64,000 bases of DNA from Ophioderma brevispina (GCA_023653785.1 JAMKCH010078942.1:1-64000); one strand, 5' to 3'. Counted from the first letter of the stretch, positions 47,400 to 59,299 are shown. Program-made: numbers and translations. The notes: generated by a model from the letters alone, not told the origin.

Positions 47400-48765
47400 G
47401 AAGTAGTGGAACAAGGTTTTAAGCCCCATAATGCCAATTTCGTTGACCTTCTGTGCCCCATACATCGTCAACTAAGCATTTTAAGCTCGACAGTCAAAAC
47501 TATTCCTTATTTAAATCATAGACCCAACAATAATTTGCCCATTTTTATCCAAAGTTCGGAGCAAACTTGAAAATTTGACCCCTTTACAACTAAATTTGAA
47601 CCCTTTTTTTATTGATTTTTGCAATTTTTAGTTGCCCATAACTCGGAACTTTAGGCTGTAGATATTACAAATTATACCGTTTCTGATACCTTATACAGTT
47701 AGTTAAAAACACATAACATGGTATACCTGTTTAACAATGATTGGATCATTTAAAAAATTTGACCCCTGTACAATCTTGTCTTGGCCCCTCTCTTAAGGCA
47801 CCACGTGCAGCAACTTCAAAGGGTCCATGGCCCGATCACTAATAGCCTCGTCCCCAGGGACCCCGATGTTATAACCGGAAGTGGTCAAAATTTTGGTATC
47901 AGAATAAAGCTACTATTTTTCCTCAATTACCCTGGTGAAATTTTAGGGGCTAAAAGATGTTTGGTTTGGAAAGTTATAAACGACATGTGCCCCGTTTTTG
48001 GTCGACCAATATTTTTTTAACACAGTAACGTATGGGACTTACAAAATCACGTTTTTAGCTCTCACATCAAACGATTTGAAATATCCGGCTCGAAACTTTA
48101 CAGATGGGGTTTTGGGTGAAGTCCCATGCTAACTCAAATGGAAACTTCATACTTACATCGTGCCATCCCCTTTAAGATACTTCAGGGGTCCCTGTCCAGG
48201 TTGTCAATTAGCTTGACACGTCATAGCCCCGGGCGATTCGGCCACACTCCAATATGGAGTGTCCAGTTAGAGTAACCTCGAACTATTTTTCAATTCAACA
48301 TATTTAATCACTCAACTTTTGTACTTGTGTGTTACAAATGTCTGCTAGCTCCAGTTATATCATTTGCGAGCAAACTGAAGAAATTCATATTTCTGAAAAT
48401 GTGCCAGTGCCGCTTAAAAACGGATTCAAAGCCTGACAATTGAATGCACAGGTTGAGAAACTTACCTGGAAAGCCCATACTATTTTTATATTTAACTTAT
48501 TCTTGAGTTGCGCATGATGAGTATTTTGGAGCATTACGCGTTAACGTAATAGGGCTTCGGTGATCTTTGCAATCGGAAAATTCCCGGATTTATAGTTTGA
48601 GCCAATCAGCTGCACTGTCTGTCAGGTCGAATGCTGATTGTTGATCTCAATACGATTTTATGAAATAGGTAACACTGGTCAAAATGTGTTTCCAAAGATT
48701 AAAACCACATAGAACTAACTTTAATTCACAGATTGTAAAAAATAAATGAGTAAAATTAACCATAA
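47400..48765 (+). repeat. segmental duplication, copy A
   Basis: The order of blocks is the same as in copy B (48,880-51,378): ACATCGTCAACTAAGC, AAACTATTCCTTA, ACAATAATTTGC, TTTTTATTGATTTTTGCA, CTTTAGGCTGT, TTGGATCATTTAAAAA, GTCTTGGCCC, GGGTCCCTGTC, CTGAAAATGTGCCAGTGCCG, TTGAATGCACAGG, CTGTCTGTCAGGTCGAATGC, and CAGATTGTAAAAAATAAATG. Offset in the left part is about 1,514 bases. Copy A contains MITE C at 47,820-48,171, which copy B lacks, and lacks the 1.53-kb element of copy B. Confidence 0.85.
47820..48171 (-). mobile_element. TTAA MITE family C, copy 2
   Basis: It begins AGGGTCCATGGCCCGATCAC and ends ATCGTGCCATCCCCT. The left target reads TCAA (one change) and the right TTAA (48,172-48,175). 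The duplicate segment in copy B has an uninterrupted TTAA at 49,320-49,323 in the matching context GCAGCACTTAAGAT, which is the empty site. The interior has TTGGTCGACCAA as in copy 1. The 79-codon frame inside is repeat sequence. Confidence 0.85.
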
Positions 48766-48879
48766 GGATTTCAGAAAAGGTATAGTTTGTAATATTAACA
48801 GCCGAAAGTTTCAGTTATAGGCTAAAACAGCAAAATCGATAAAAGGGTCAATCTCAGTTGTACATGGGTCAAACTTAAA

Positions 48880-51378
48880 GTTGGCTCTGATCTGATGTTG
48901 GCTTAATAGGGGGCACCACGGTCAAGCCTCAATCCATTGAATTTCATGGACGTTGCCCTCCTGTGTCCCCTACATCGGTAACTAAGCTTTACAGATAGTG
49001 CAAACTATTCCTTAGTTTAATAATCTGAACTCCACAATAATTTGCACATTTTTAATGCCAAATCGAGCACTTGAAATTTGACCCCTGTACAAACAGAATT
49101 TACCCCCTTTTTATTGATTTTTGCAGTTTACCTATAACTCTGACACTTTAGGCTGTCATATACAAACTATACCTTTCTTTCCTGAATCCTATGGTTTAGA
49201 GACACATAGCAGGTATAACACCGTTTTAACATGAATTGGATCAATTTAAAAATTTGATGACCCCCTTGTACATCTTCGTCTTGGCCCTTCCCCTCTCCTT
49301 AAAGCAGCATTTGCAGCACTTAAGATCCACAGGTTCATGGGTCCCTGTCAGGGTTGGTTCAACATTTAATCACTAAAACCTTTTGTATTTGTTGTCACAT
49401 GTCTGCAAGCTCCACGGTTCTATATTGGTCAGCAACTGAAGAACTTTCATATTTTCTGAAAATTGCCAGTGCCGCGTTAAACTGATTATCAAAGCCGGAC
49501 AAAACTTGAATGCACAGGTGAGAAACTACCTGGAAAGCCTATACTATTTTTGACTTGACTTTATCTTGAGTTGCGCCATGATGATATATTGTAGTCCGGT
49601 GGAAGTTTAAGCACACAGCTAAAAGGATGGACATGGAGTACAGACTTTTTCTATTGATAATTTAGTTCATTAGGTCATAAGCCATCATTTTTTGGAGGGT
49701 GTGCAAAATTTTGTTACAGTGGCATTTTTGAAAATCTCAATATGGGGCTGCTACCATGTCCACAATCACTAAAAATCCCATAAGTATTCCGATAGAGACA
49801 AATATTTCCTCGGTACTCCGGTGTTTTAAGTACGAGAAAGTGTTGTTGGTAAGGTAATTTTTACATTACCTTGGCCGCAAAAATCCAATATGGCTGCTCA
49901 AAAGCCCAATATGCTCTTGGAATCATAATGATCTTAACTCCTCATTATACCTATTTACGCCACTTGAATACTGACACCTAAATAAGTTTCTGCAGGTGTT
50001 CAAAATCTGTTACAATTGCTCACACTCTGCAAGTGTTACGACTTTACCACCACCTCTAGACTGCATTTCCAACGCATCCCGACACGTCAATTGTTCTGCA
50101 CATTTTGCAGTTTAGGGGTTTGATTCCAGTGTCTATATGCAATGCTTATGCTTTACACTTTGAGATACATTATTTGATCGCCCCCACTAGGAAGCCCTTA
50201 TTTGGCCTTTTCTCTGTAAGGACATTATTCAAATTCAGATGGCAAGCCACTACAGACGCCTTTAACAATAGTAAAACCTACATTATATGTGTATTATTAT
50301 ATGTAGTTACATTAACTATTATTATGATAAAAGGTGTAAATATAAGAAGGATGGGATGAGTGATTTTGACCATTTGAACATTCTTACATCTGGAATTTTC
50401 TGTTTCTGTTTCGTTAACTGTCAAAAATGTTAAATGGATGGCCAACGTGCGCCTTTTTACCCTTCTTTAAACCTATAATTACGATATCATCTGTATTGCA
50501 TTATAAAACACCCAAAAGATTAGTAAGTTTAAATTAAAGTATGATATGTATGTCTTTGATCATTAATATAACTCGTACAGGTATATTTTTTTGACAACAT
50601 GCTTAAAATTAAAAAGGACGGCCAATCTATTATGAAATATATGACAATTGATGGTTTTAAGATCTTAAAAGGCAGTTATATCTTGACACTGCCATCTTGA
50701 TTGGTATAGAGCCTTGTTAACCAAACTTGAAATGTCAGATATGAAGTTTCTACTGGTATCGAGTGCAAATTCTGCTCTATCACCAATACTTGAGAATGAT
50801 TTATGGTCCGAACTTGAATGATTTCAGGGTATATTGGGTTTTAGGGTGCCATAATTGGTTTGATGGTAATGTTTTGATCAAATCACCGTCCATAACCCGT
50901 CCAAAAGATTCCTCGTGCTTTAAACCTGGATCTAGTGTCATAAATTAGGCCATTTGAATGAATTGAGATGATATCGGCCATATTGATTTCTAGAAAATGC
51001 CACTTTACGAAATTTTTGCACACCCGCACACCCTCCAGAAATTAAGCTTAGGATCATCATGTACAAAAATAGATCAATAGAAAAAGTCGTCCTTCTCACT
51101 TCCACCCTGTCCCACAATTCCTCCTGACTATTGGGGCATTACGCGTTACGTACAGAGGGTTTCGGGTGATCTTTGCAATCGGGAAATTCCTGGATGTTAT
51201 ACTTTGAGGCCAATCAGCCGGCACCTGTCTGTCAGGTCGAATGCTGATTGGTTGAGTCATAACACTGTTTATGAAATGAGGTAACACTGGTCAACACTGT
51301 CAAATGTGTGTTACACAATAAACGCAAATAAAACTAACTTTATTCAACAGATTGTAAAAAATAAATGATTAAAATTAC
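48880..51378 (+). repeat. segmental duplication, copy B (split by insertion)
   Basis: The left part (48,880-49,594) and right part (51,129-51,378) together match copy A, and are separated by the element at 49,595-51,128. Divergence from copy A is considerable, with substitutions and many small indels, so the duplication is old or the sequence noisy. No coding content was recognised. Confidence 0.82.
49595..51128. mobile_element. 1.53-kb element with long diverged TIRs
   Basis: Left arm phrases GGTGGAAGT, GACTTTTTCTATTGAT, GGAGGGTGTGCAAAATTT and AGTGGCATTTTTGAAAATC recur inverted at the right as ACTTCCACC, ATCAATAGAAAAAGTC, AAATTTTTGCACACCC, CACACCCTCC and TTTCTAGAAAATGCCACT. The inverted region therefore spans at least 120 bases per side. 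The flanks TATTGTAG (49,587-49,594) and TATTGGGG (51,129-51,136) look like a decayed 8-bp duplication. Duplicate copy A shows the uninterrupted target (GTATTTTGGAGCATTACGCG). Frames inside (50,105-50,359 and 50,763-50,948) are not recognisable as transposase. Confidence 0.8.
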
Positions 51379-51440
51379 GCCTCTCGAATTAAAATGAAAA
51401 AATAGCCTTGTAAACTGAAGCGGTGGAACATGGACGTTAA

Positions 51441-52759
51441 AGAGACATGATGAGATTTCCAGAAAGAAGCGCCCCAAAATTTTCTCGAACCCCGTTTTTC
51501 TACATAGTTGGAATGCTTACCAATTAGTGGATGAGCCGACCCCTGAAGTAGCCGTATTGGGTACACCTGGTGGGGGGGGGGGGCAAAGAGGCATTTAACC
51601 AGGGCTACCTTATACTATGACATACACGAAATGTATGATGGCCACTCTGTAGGGGTGCTTAAGCGACTAGGGCTCGTCAAAAGATTATACAGGGTAAACA
51701 TTGAAACTGGTCCAATGTTGTTGAATTGCAATACCACAATGTTCGTATGATCACAACTTCGGATTTAAAAATTTTAGTTTGTGCTATCTATGACTTAACC
51801 TTAATGAGTTTTATAAGCTGAAACCTTTATTGTAGATCAAAGGTTAATTTAGCTTCTACAGGGGTCAATACTAAAAACGCTTATTTCAGTGGAAATGGTC
51901 TCATATTATTTGTAATGATTCATATCATAGAATAGGTCTAGTTTTGGACAATATAAATGTATAGTTACCAAGTTACAAACACCCAAAATTAACCCCAGCC
52001 CCTATAGGGGTAAGGGGTAGTACTAATGGGGTGCGTACTTTTTAATTTCACATTGCAGATGGTCGCAAACTATCCTTATTTTAATTGTAAGATTATAAAC
52101 ATATGAGACCATTTCCACTGAAATGTAAGCGTTTTTCGTATTTTCCCTGTAAAGCTTCAGTTTAACTTGACCTACATAACGGTTTTAGCTTATAACTCCT
52201 TAAGTGTAGTAGAAGATAGCACAAACTATACATTTTTTAAATCCTTGTGATCATACGAACATTTGGTATGCAATTCAACAACATTGGACCACTTTTCAAT
52301 TTTGACCCTGTATAATCTTTTGCGAGCCCCTAGCTCGTTAAGCTACCCCTACAGAATGGCCATCATACATTTTTCGAATTATGTCATAGTATGAGGTAGC
52401 TCTGGTATAAATGCCTCTTTGCCCCCCCCCCCCCCCAGTGGGTTACCGACCAACATGCCTGGCTCACCCACTAAATATCATGAATGTATTAGATCACACC
52501 TGAAGTGAATAAGCCGAATACGCCGTCTTTATGTAATAAAATGATTTAGTACTTTCTGGCGTGCACGACAGAAAGTCAAAGCATGGTTTTCTATGTTGAA
52601 CGATTACGATAGCAGGCAAGTTCAAAACACGGTTTGCGGTTTTCTTTTGCACCTGTTTGTCCAATAAACCTTCGAAACGTTCTCGGTAGGTGGTCTACAA
52701 CCGATCCAGTGAAATTTGAGAGAAATTTGTATCCTAAAAAATCTCCTCCTGTAGTCACT
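51441..52759 (+). mobile_element. TTAA MITE family F, copy split by a foldback
   Basis: It begins AGAGACATGATGAGATTTCC and its right end in reverse reads AGTGACTACAGGAGGAGATTT. TTAA lies on both sides (51,437-51,440 and 52,760-52,763). Removing the foldback at 51,525-52,473 leaves about 370 bp, the length of the unsplit copy at 44,232-44,602. It contains GTGCACGACAGAAAGTC and TTTTGCACCTGTTTGTCCAA, also seen near 6.4 kb. Confidence 0.8.
51525..52473. mobile_element. 949-bp foldback element (long inverted repeat)
   Basis: Left arm starts TAGTGGATGAGCC and the right arm ends GGCTCACCCACTA. The arms stay complementary over roughly 400 bases. Markers include G-run/CAAAGAGGCATTTA against TAAATGCCTCTTTG/C-run, ATGTATGATGGCCA against TGGCCATCATACAT, AAAAGATTATACAGGGT against ACCCTGTATAATCTTTT, and GGAAATGGTCTCATAT against ATATGAGACCATTTCC. 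The central spacer is about 110-140 bases. It interrupts family F, and the unsplit copy confirms it is an insertion. A clean target duplication was not resolved. Confidence 0.88.
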
Positions 52760-52763
52760 TTAA

Positions 52764-54414
52764 TGGCTCAGAAGCCGACTTTGTTTCCGAGAAGTTTATA
52801 TTTTATGGTGTCTATATTTACTGAATTAAGGGTTATTTAATTACATAAAAAAATAACAATCTTTTCATCTGAAAATGATAATAAGTTTTAAAATAATATA
52901 CACGGATTTTTTTTAATTATCCGTCGGCGACGTAAAAGGATGTCTTTATTTTGTGTTTTTTATGAGAAACTAACTTAAGAGTTTAGCATGCGATGTTGTT
53001 ATAGTGCTAACAGGCTCCAAAAAGCTACAGACACTGAAAGCTACTTTTTATTGCTCCACGTGATAGGACGTAAGCATAGTAATGTACCCTTGAAAGTACA
53101 TGTACAATGGCACTCATTTCAATGAGAAAATCACTGAAGTGAGAGAAAAGGTCAAAGGTACATTTCTTTTGAAAGTCCTGCCTGACAAAAAAGTCCTGCC
53201 TGACAAAATAACAACAGCTCGTATTACAAATGTATTACCTGAGCTTTCCTGGACCACAGCAACACGGAAGTATCGCTAAGGTTAATTCTGCTTGAGGGTG
53301 TGGATTCCCACAAGACCACATCACACCTGACATTCTCAACTGATGTATGCATGGATTGTGTGTCGACTGAAGTTTCAGTCAGAATTTTCTTTGCTGTGAT
53401 TTTCGTGAAGGTTTGCTATACAGCTATATACGCTCTGCTAAAGGTTCTCAATACGTTGCACGACCCTCAAAGTCATATAGTTGTTGATCGAAGGACGACA
53501 TTATGAGCATGGTTTCTTCGAGTGTCGAAGAAAAGCCTCTATCTTTCTGATATGACCAGACCTAAGGAGTCCCAGAATTAGGTCCAATAAATAGGATCAC
53601 TTTAAAGCGTCTCAAAACAGGATATTCAGGTGCTCTGTTTAGTTACGTTAGCTGATATACGATAATGTCCAAATGTTAAAAGATGAATGAAAGACAAAAA
53701 GGTTATGCTCAGCAGAACTAGTGCTCTGTTATAGTACTATCATATATACTATGGTGAAACCACAGCGTATACACACGATGTACTTGAAGAATGCTCAGCA
53801 AACACCAGGCCAGCTCTTCCAGCTGCTCTGCTTTGTCACATTCTTACTAACTGTTGTCTCACTGGCCAATCACAAATAACCACTATGACCATGTCTAGTA
53901 ATAGTACGGAAGAGACTGTTGCTTCAACCGAACAAGGCTTGGAACAGACTTCAAACTGCACAGGTTTCACGAACACATCCCTTCAACGGAACTGACTTCG
54001 ACGAAACAATCGTCAAAACGGAACTGCCTTCAACTAAACTTTCATCAACGACGATCTTAGTAGACAGCACCCAAGGTAGCAACCCCAGGTGAAGTACCTG
54101 AAAATCATACGTAAGACACGGAGCCTTGTGAACCTCATCATCATATCCAGAACATTGCGAAGAAGACATTGCCCACTTGTGAAGTTGTGGGATTTTGAAT
54201 TGTATGAGTGATGTTGTACCGTTAGTATTGGGGGGGGAGTTTTGGATTCTGCTAGCAAGTTTTGTAAGACTGGGTAAGTTCATTATCACACAGTTTATAT
54301 GCCAGAAGGCTATGAATAAGTCCATTATTTTCTAACGGAGATCTCATTGTAAACCAACAATGCGAAATATGTTTCCAGTGGTGTCATTAAAAAACAATTA
54401 ATAACCACGCATAT
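52764..54414. other. unassigned stretch
   Basis: No repeat family recognised. A 124-codon minus-strand frame (53,951-54,325) and a 68-codon plus frame (53,300-53,506) have no identifiable domain. GTACATGTACA occurs at 53,097. Confidence 0.4.
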
Positions 54415-54443
54415 GGGGGGGGGGGGGGGGGGGGGGGGGGGGG
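54415..54443 (+). repeat. 29-G homopolymer
   Basis: An uninterrupted run of 29 G. Such tracts can form G-quadruplexes and are also hard to sequence, so the length is uncertain. It makes a Pro run in the minus-strand frame across it. Confidence 0.85.
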
Positions 54444-54679
54444 AGAATGGGTGCCCAGATATTTTCTGAGTGGGCGAATTTTGGTTCCTTCTCCATTACT
54501 GTATAAACGGTCAGGTTCCTCGGGGCTCTCGCCCCTCGCTGGTGACCACTGGCCGACATACCCTGACAATGTTACTGTATATCAAATCAATATTTTAAAC
54601 TGTGAACAAGCGGTATAGCAGGATACGTGAATTCTATTCCGCTCTTGAATGCTTTGGTATTGAATTATGACGCAAGGAT

Positions 54680-54790
54680 TTTTTTTATCAGTGATCCCCC
54701 CAAAACTGTCCAATATTTGTAAGCAAGGAATAGTTTAAAGTGAAGGGTAAGTTTGTAGAATTCTCATAAGTATATTTTTCCAAACGAAAT
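54680..54790 (-). mobile_element. partial MITE family B copy
   Basis: TTATCAGTGATC is followed by AGTGAAGGGTAAGTTTGTAG and AATTCTCATAAGTATATTTTTCC, matching the start of the 35,716 copy. The remaining two thirds are absent. Confidence 0.6.
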
Positions 54791-55218
54791 AATAATAACA
54801 ATAATTGAGAGAACGCAGTTATACATAAGATCAATGCGCTAACAAGGGATAAAAACTGGGTAAAACATCAACAACAACTAAAATGCCAGGATATATTACA
54901 AGTGGCATGAAAATAGAAATATATCATACTGACACAAATTCAAGAACACTTTCAACACGCCCCACCGCACATTATACTGATACATGCCAGAAGTGTGGGA
55001 GACACTAAGCCGGTCCCGCGGAGACCAACTATGCAATATGGGGTTTGGAAATGAAATGTTTAGAAAACATTGTAAAAAACATAGCTAGCCTTATCTAAAT
55101 CCGACCCTTTACATGTACATCAAAGTAAAAACTGACATGGGAAGTAATAAAAAAGTATTAAAGGGCGAGGTAAATGAGAGATAGTCAGTACTCATTACAA
55201 TACATCTTCAGAAAAACA

Positions 55219-55220
<2 letters not shown>
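54791..55220. other. unassigned stretch before the A-run
   Basis: Nothing recognised. It ends AACAAT immediately before the A82 run, which creates an AATAAA-like hexamer. A retroposed transcript ending in this poly(A) is possible, but no target duplication was found. Confidence 0.35.

Positions 55221-55302
<82 letters not shown>
55221..55302 (+). repeat. 82-A homopolymer
   Basis: An uninterrupted run of 82 A directly precedes a same-strand reverse transcriptase fragment. It therefore cannot be that LINE's 3' tail. Length may be unreliable. Confidence 0.85.
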
Positions 55303-55304
<2 letters not shown>

Positions 55305-55317
55305 ACAACTCTTTAGA

Positions 55318-55978
55318 TATCGCCAATGATTTCAATCATTATTTGTTGGTAATAGTGGACGGAAATTCGATAAGTAAATTCACCATAAAGGAAAATTACT
55401 ATGAATATCTACAAAACCACTTTCATCATTACTATACGTATTTATGAAACCGATAGTAAACTCACAAGTATCAATAATACGTTTGACTGAAATAAAAACC
55501 CATGCAGCAATGGTAACGTTGGAAATTGTGTTAAAAAAAGGTTGCGAATACATTTAGTAAATTACTTTAAAGATGATATTTAACATGATAATTTATTTGT
55601 CAATTAATTATATCACAGGTACTATTATTGTTTCAAACAGCTCCAAATATTCTAAATTAGTACCGCTAAAAAAGGACATCCCGAAAGTATACACCATTTT
55701 AATAAACCAGTTTCTTCTTTCTGCCATGTTTTCTAAAATTCTGAAAGACTTGGTTTTCGATAAGAGGTGGTTGACCAATAAGCTCAATATTCTAAATCAG
55801 GAAAATTCGGATTTAGAATTAGACCCACATTCGTACCTCAATGGCGTGACAATATTTGATCTTGTAATAATATTAGATACTCAATTTACGCAATACACCT
55901 ACAGATTTCGAGTGTATCCGATTTATCAAAATCGTGAGACAATGCTCATCATATTCACATTGGAAACATTATGGTATT
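55318..55978 (+). pseudogene. LINE reverse transcriptase N-terminal fragment
   Basis: Frames just after the A-run give DIANDFNHYL and ENYYEYLQNHF, then KKVANTFSKLL. The open frame from 55,573 gives ITGTIIVSNSSKYSKLVPL, then INQFLLSAMFSKILKDLVFD and KLNILNQE. In Jockey/CR1-type LINEs the same order reads (E-x-A-x-x-FN-x-YF)...(TG-x-FP-x-x-LK-x-x-K-x-x-P-x-x-K)...(NYRPISLL-x-x-x-SKI-x-E-x-x-V)...(N-x-x-LN-x-x-Q). Further on, IFDLVIILDTQFT may be the first catalytic motif (F-x-D-x-x-x-AFDT) in decayed form. The GVPQG and FADD boxes are absent. It lies after the 82-A run, so its upstream part is lost. Confidence 0.7.
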
Positions 55979-55980
55979 AG

Positions 55981-57944
55981 GGGTGTAGTATGCAGTACTT
56001 GTAACTGTATAGTAAACAAAACCCCAATTTGTATACATATAACTCTAGGAAATCCCCACTTAAAGAAAGTACATGTGGTGTGCCACAGAGTCAATAACTA
56101 GACCGGTTATTAATTTATTTATATGTTAATGTTATTGTGGCGCCTCACATCTAATTCAGTTCATCCTTTTTGGGCTGGGATACTACTATACTTATTCTCA
56201 TAAAGATATGCAATAACATTTATAAATGGTCAACGACGCACTATGAATACAATCTGGTTGAACAAACTCTCCTTAGGCTACAAAAACAAACTCTATGATC
56301 TTTGTGCAGCTCATAAAACGCGTAACTATACAATAATTTGGATAGTGTAGTAAGGGTAAGTAAAAAAGTTTGACCCTGATTGTGCCTGCCATTTTGCATT
56401 TTTAAGTACCATATATATCTAACATATTGTATCACCTGAAGTCCGTTTCGTTACTTAATTTGCTGCAAAGAAATTCCAAATTTATAGACCGGTGCTATCG
56501 TCTATTGAATCAGTAGTCGGTTTTGAGCTCTGGTCCACGGATTCACATTAAAAAATGAAAGGCGTTCATCAAAGCAAATCAGTGTCCAGACTGAAAATCG
56601 GGCTAATTATTGACTGCAGAAAATATGAACTCGACGCTATTTAAAAACCCCAACAAAATTCAGTCAACAATTTACCATCGATGCACTCTTAACGTTTCTA
56701 CTCCTCATCACTCATAAAAAATCATTTGAAATTAATTAAACTTGATACATGTGTCGGTTTTCTGAGGAGTTGAATGAATCAATACCAGACATCGGTGACA
56801 ACCTTTGAGTGAGTTTAAAATATTTATTTTTTATAGACCAAAAATTTTATGCCAAACATTGAACAGTGTTTCATAAAAACTTTAACCATACACTGGCTTT
56901 TTTATTCCTTTAAAATACCACTTCATTGACATAAACATACCCGCATCATCATTTTTGGGGAGTCATTTGCTTAGTTGGATTCAAATGGGAATCCGTAAAA
57001 GCTGGCTACTTGATTCAAAAGAATGTAGCTCGACATTTAACCATTATCTTTGGCAGCAATTTAAGATATGAAACTAGCCTTTCCGATGATAAACCACATA
57101 TGTTCGCTATGTGGTAACAGACAGCTGGTCATTCTCTTGACATGTTTGAAGTGATCGTGCCGTTGAAGGCCGAATATCGGGAAGCTCACCGTACCAATGC
57201 GGGAGAAATGTTCGTTTAGGCGACGAATTTTCAGTGAAAATTACCCCTAACGGGAACCATTTTTTGGGCGAATTTAACTTAGTTTACATTGAAAATATAA
57301 CCCTAAGGACTGACTGATTTGCATAGAAATATACCCGTGCGGACCTTTTTCAATATGGAATAAAGAATATACTAGGCTTCCAAAATACCATATGGTACAA
57401 AGAAAAATGGACCTTGTGCTACTGTCAAAGAAAAATATACACTCATTGGTTATTTTGGTGTTTAGTTAATTTCTTCCTCTTTGTACATTGAGCCAGTCTT
57501 AATCACAACTGATTGATACCCCTAGTAGATACCTAGAACTTGATTATTGTGACTTTGATACCCCTAGCGGTATCCCGCATTTGCAGCTACATTGTTTTTT
57601 TTTTTTTTTTCCTTTTCAAACATTCCTATCTGATCAATAATTACTACACAATATTTTAAGAAAATATTTTAATTAGCTAAAAAGTAACTTCCTAATAAAT
57701 GTAACTGAGAATAGTAAATGATTATCATCTCATGAAAAAATTAACTTGGCTGCTAAGGGTGTGAGGACAATCGGGGCAACCATTGTTAAGGAACCACTAC
57801 CATCACGACAGAAGTAGGCCTAAATTAAATAATCATAGAATAATCATGTACCCAGACGACATACAAACTTTTTCCGGTGTACGTCGAGCGCAGGATTCCA
57901 TTCTGACATTAATCTACATTACGGTGTTCATTTTCTCCCAAATT
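55981..57944. other. unassigned stretch
   Basis: About 2 kb without recognised features except a 16-T run at 57,595-57,610. Confidence 0.45.
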
Positions 57945-58560
57945 CCGAGATGGCCGCCGGCGTCAACCTTGGATATCTCTGGGCGAAAATTATGTAATAA
58001 CTAACCTCCTAACTAATGTCAAATTCACAATCCTTTGGGTCGACTTACCTGAAAGAGGGGTCTTTGTACGCGATTTAGGTGCTCAGCCTCAAATTTTACT
58101 TTTTCAAGATGTCGCTGGGGGTCGCCACCTTGGATTTTTGGGTAAGAATGATGTTGTAATGTCAAAGCAAAGCTAAGCAAGTCAGATTCGAAATCGTTGT
58201 GGTCGACTTATCCGAAAAAGTGTCTTTGTAAACGATTTTGGATGCTCTGGTCCAAAACTCAAGATGGTGATGGTGTGAAAGTAATCATAGTCCGCCAGGT
58301 ATCATAGTCCGGGCTCCATAGACTACAACGGAATAAAGCTTGAAACTAATGTTGCGTGAAGAGTCAACTGAATCGATTGCCCTATTGTTCACATTGTTCC
58401 CAGACTATGAGCTCGGATGACTATATCTCCTGCCACACGTGTGGCCATCTTGGATTTTGGGTGAAAATGACAAGGTAATGTCAAATTAGTATGTAATATA
58501 ATTATGTGTTCTGGCGGCCATTTTAAATTTTGGTCTCTAGCGAAAAATGCCGGGGTTTTT
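57945..58560 (+). repeat. ~155-bp tandem repeat with GATGGCCGCC-type motif
   Basis: GAGATGGCCGCC at 57,948, CAAGATGTCGCTGG at 58,107 and CAAGATGGTGATGG at 58,261 start successive units. ACCTTGGATTTTTGGG / ATCTTGGATTTTGGG, then AATGTCAAA, GGTCGACTTA and GTCTTTGTA recur inside. A further partial unit begins near 58,433. The segment 58,275-58,430 carries short inverted CATAGTCCG motifs and may be an insertion. Confidence 0.7.
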
Positions 58561-58936
58561 GCGAGGGACATGGGGACTATTTTTTTCTAAGTCCATAGAA
58601 GCCAAATCAATCATCAAACCTTACTAGCCAGAGGATGGCCACGGAATTGAGGTTTGGACCTAACTACTATAGTAACAACTAACAAACCATTTGAGTGGTA
58701 AAGATTTTTTCTGTGCCATTTTTGTATAATTTCTGAGACTTTGGGCGAAAACTCTGAAATTCTAACATCTAATGCAATTTCAAAGTAGGTGTGGGCGTGT
58801 TGAAAACATACAAATCTTCGATGCTCTTAGCTGTTTTGAAATAAGCAATTGCTTTGTACACAAGAAAATGACATTCGATAAGAGGTCATTTTGTACACAA
58901 GTCTATGGGGAGTTATTTAGTGGTGTGATTTCTTAA

Positions 58937-59296
58937 AGGCTGACTCAGAGATTTCAAAATATAATTTTTTTTGTATGTTAATTAAAAATAGTAAATATCA
59001 ACTAAAGATAGTCACCTAAAATGTCCAATTCCAAAGTTTGAGATGAATCGGATTTTTCGTTTTGATACAGCAAACATTAATGTATAGTATAACAGTGCCA
59101 TAGGTTACTGTGTATAACAAAATTTCCGGATCCGGAATTTTATAACAAAGTTGTGATTTTCTATATGAAGGACTTGGATTTGAGCTTAGCAATTTCACAC
59201 AGTGATTTGTATAATGGACAAGCATTATGTATATGCAAAAAACACGATTTGTTTGAAAATTGAGGGCGCCCTCCCCGAGAAATCTCTGAGTCATCT
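58937..59296 (+). mobile_element. TTAA MITE family A, copy 3
   Basis: It begins AGGCTGACTCAGAGATTTC with TTAA before it (58,933-58,936) and ends GAAATCTCTGAGTCATCT with a decayed right target. The palindrome TTCCGGATCCGGAA is at 59,124-59,137. Length is 360 bp. The 125-codon minus frame across it is repeat sequence. Confidence 0.88.
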
Positions 59297-59299
59297 TGT

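Noticed and set aside
55221..55302. A82 run as the 3' tail of the adjacent LINE
   Set aside because: The reverse transcriptase fragment lies downstream of the run on the same strand, so the run cannot be its tail; no flanking target duplication was seen.
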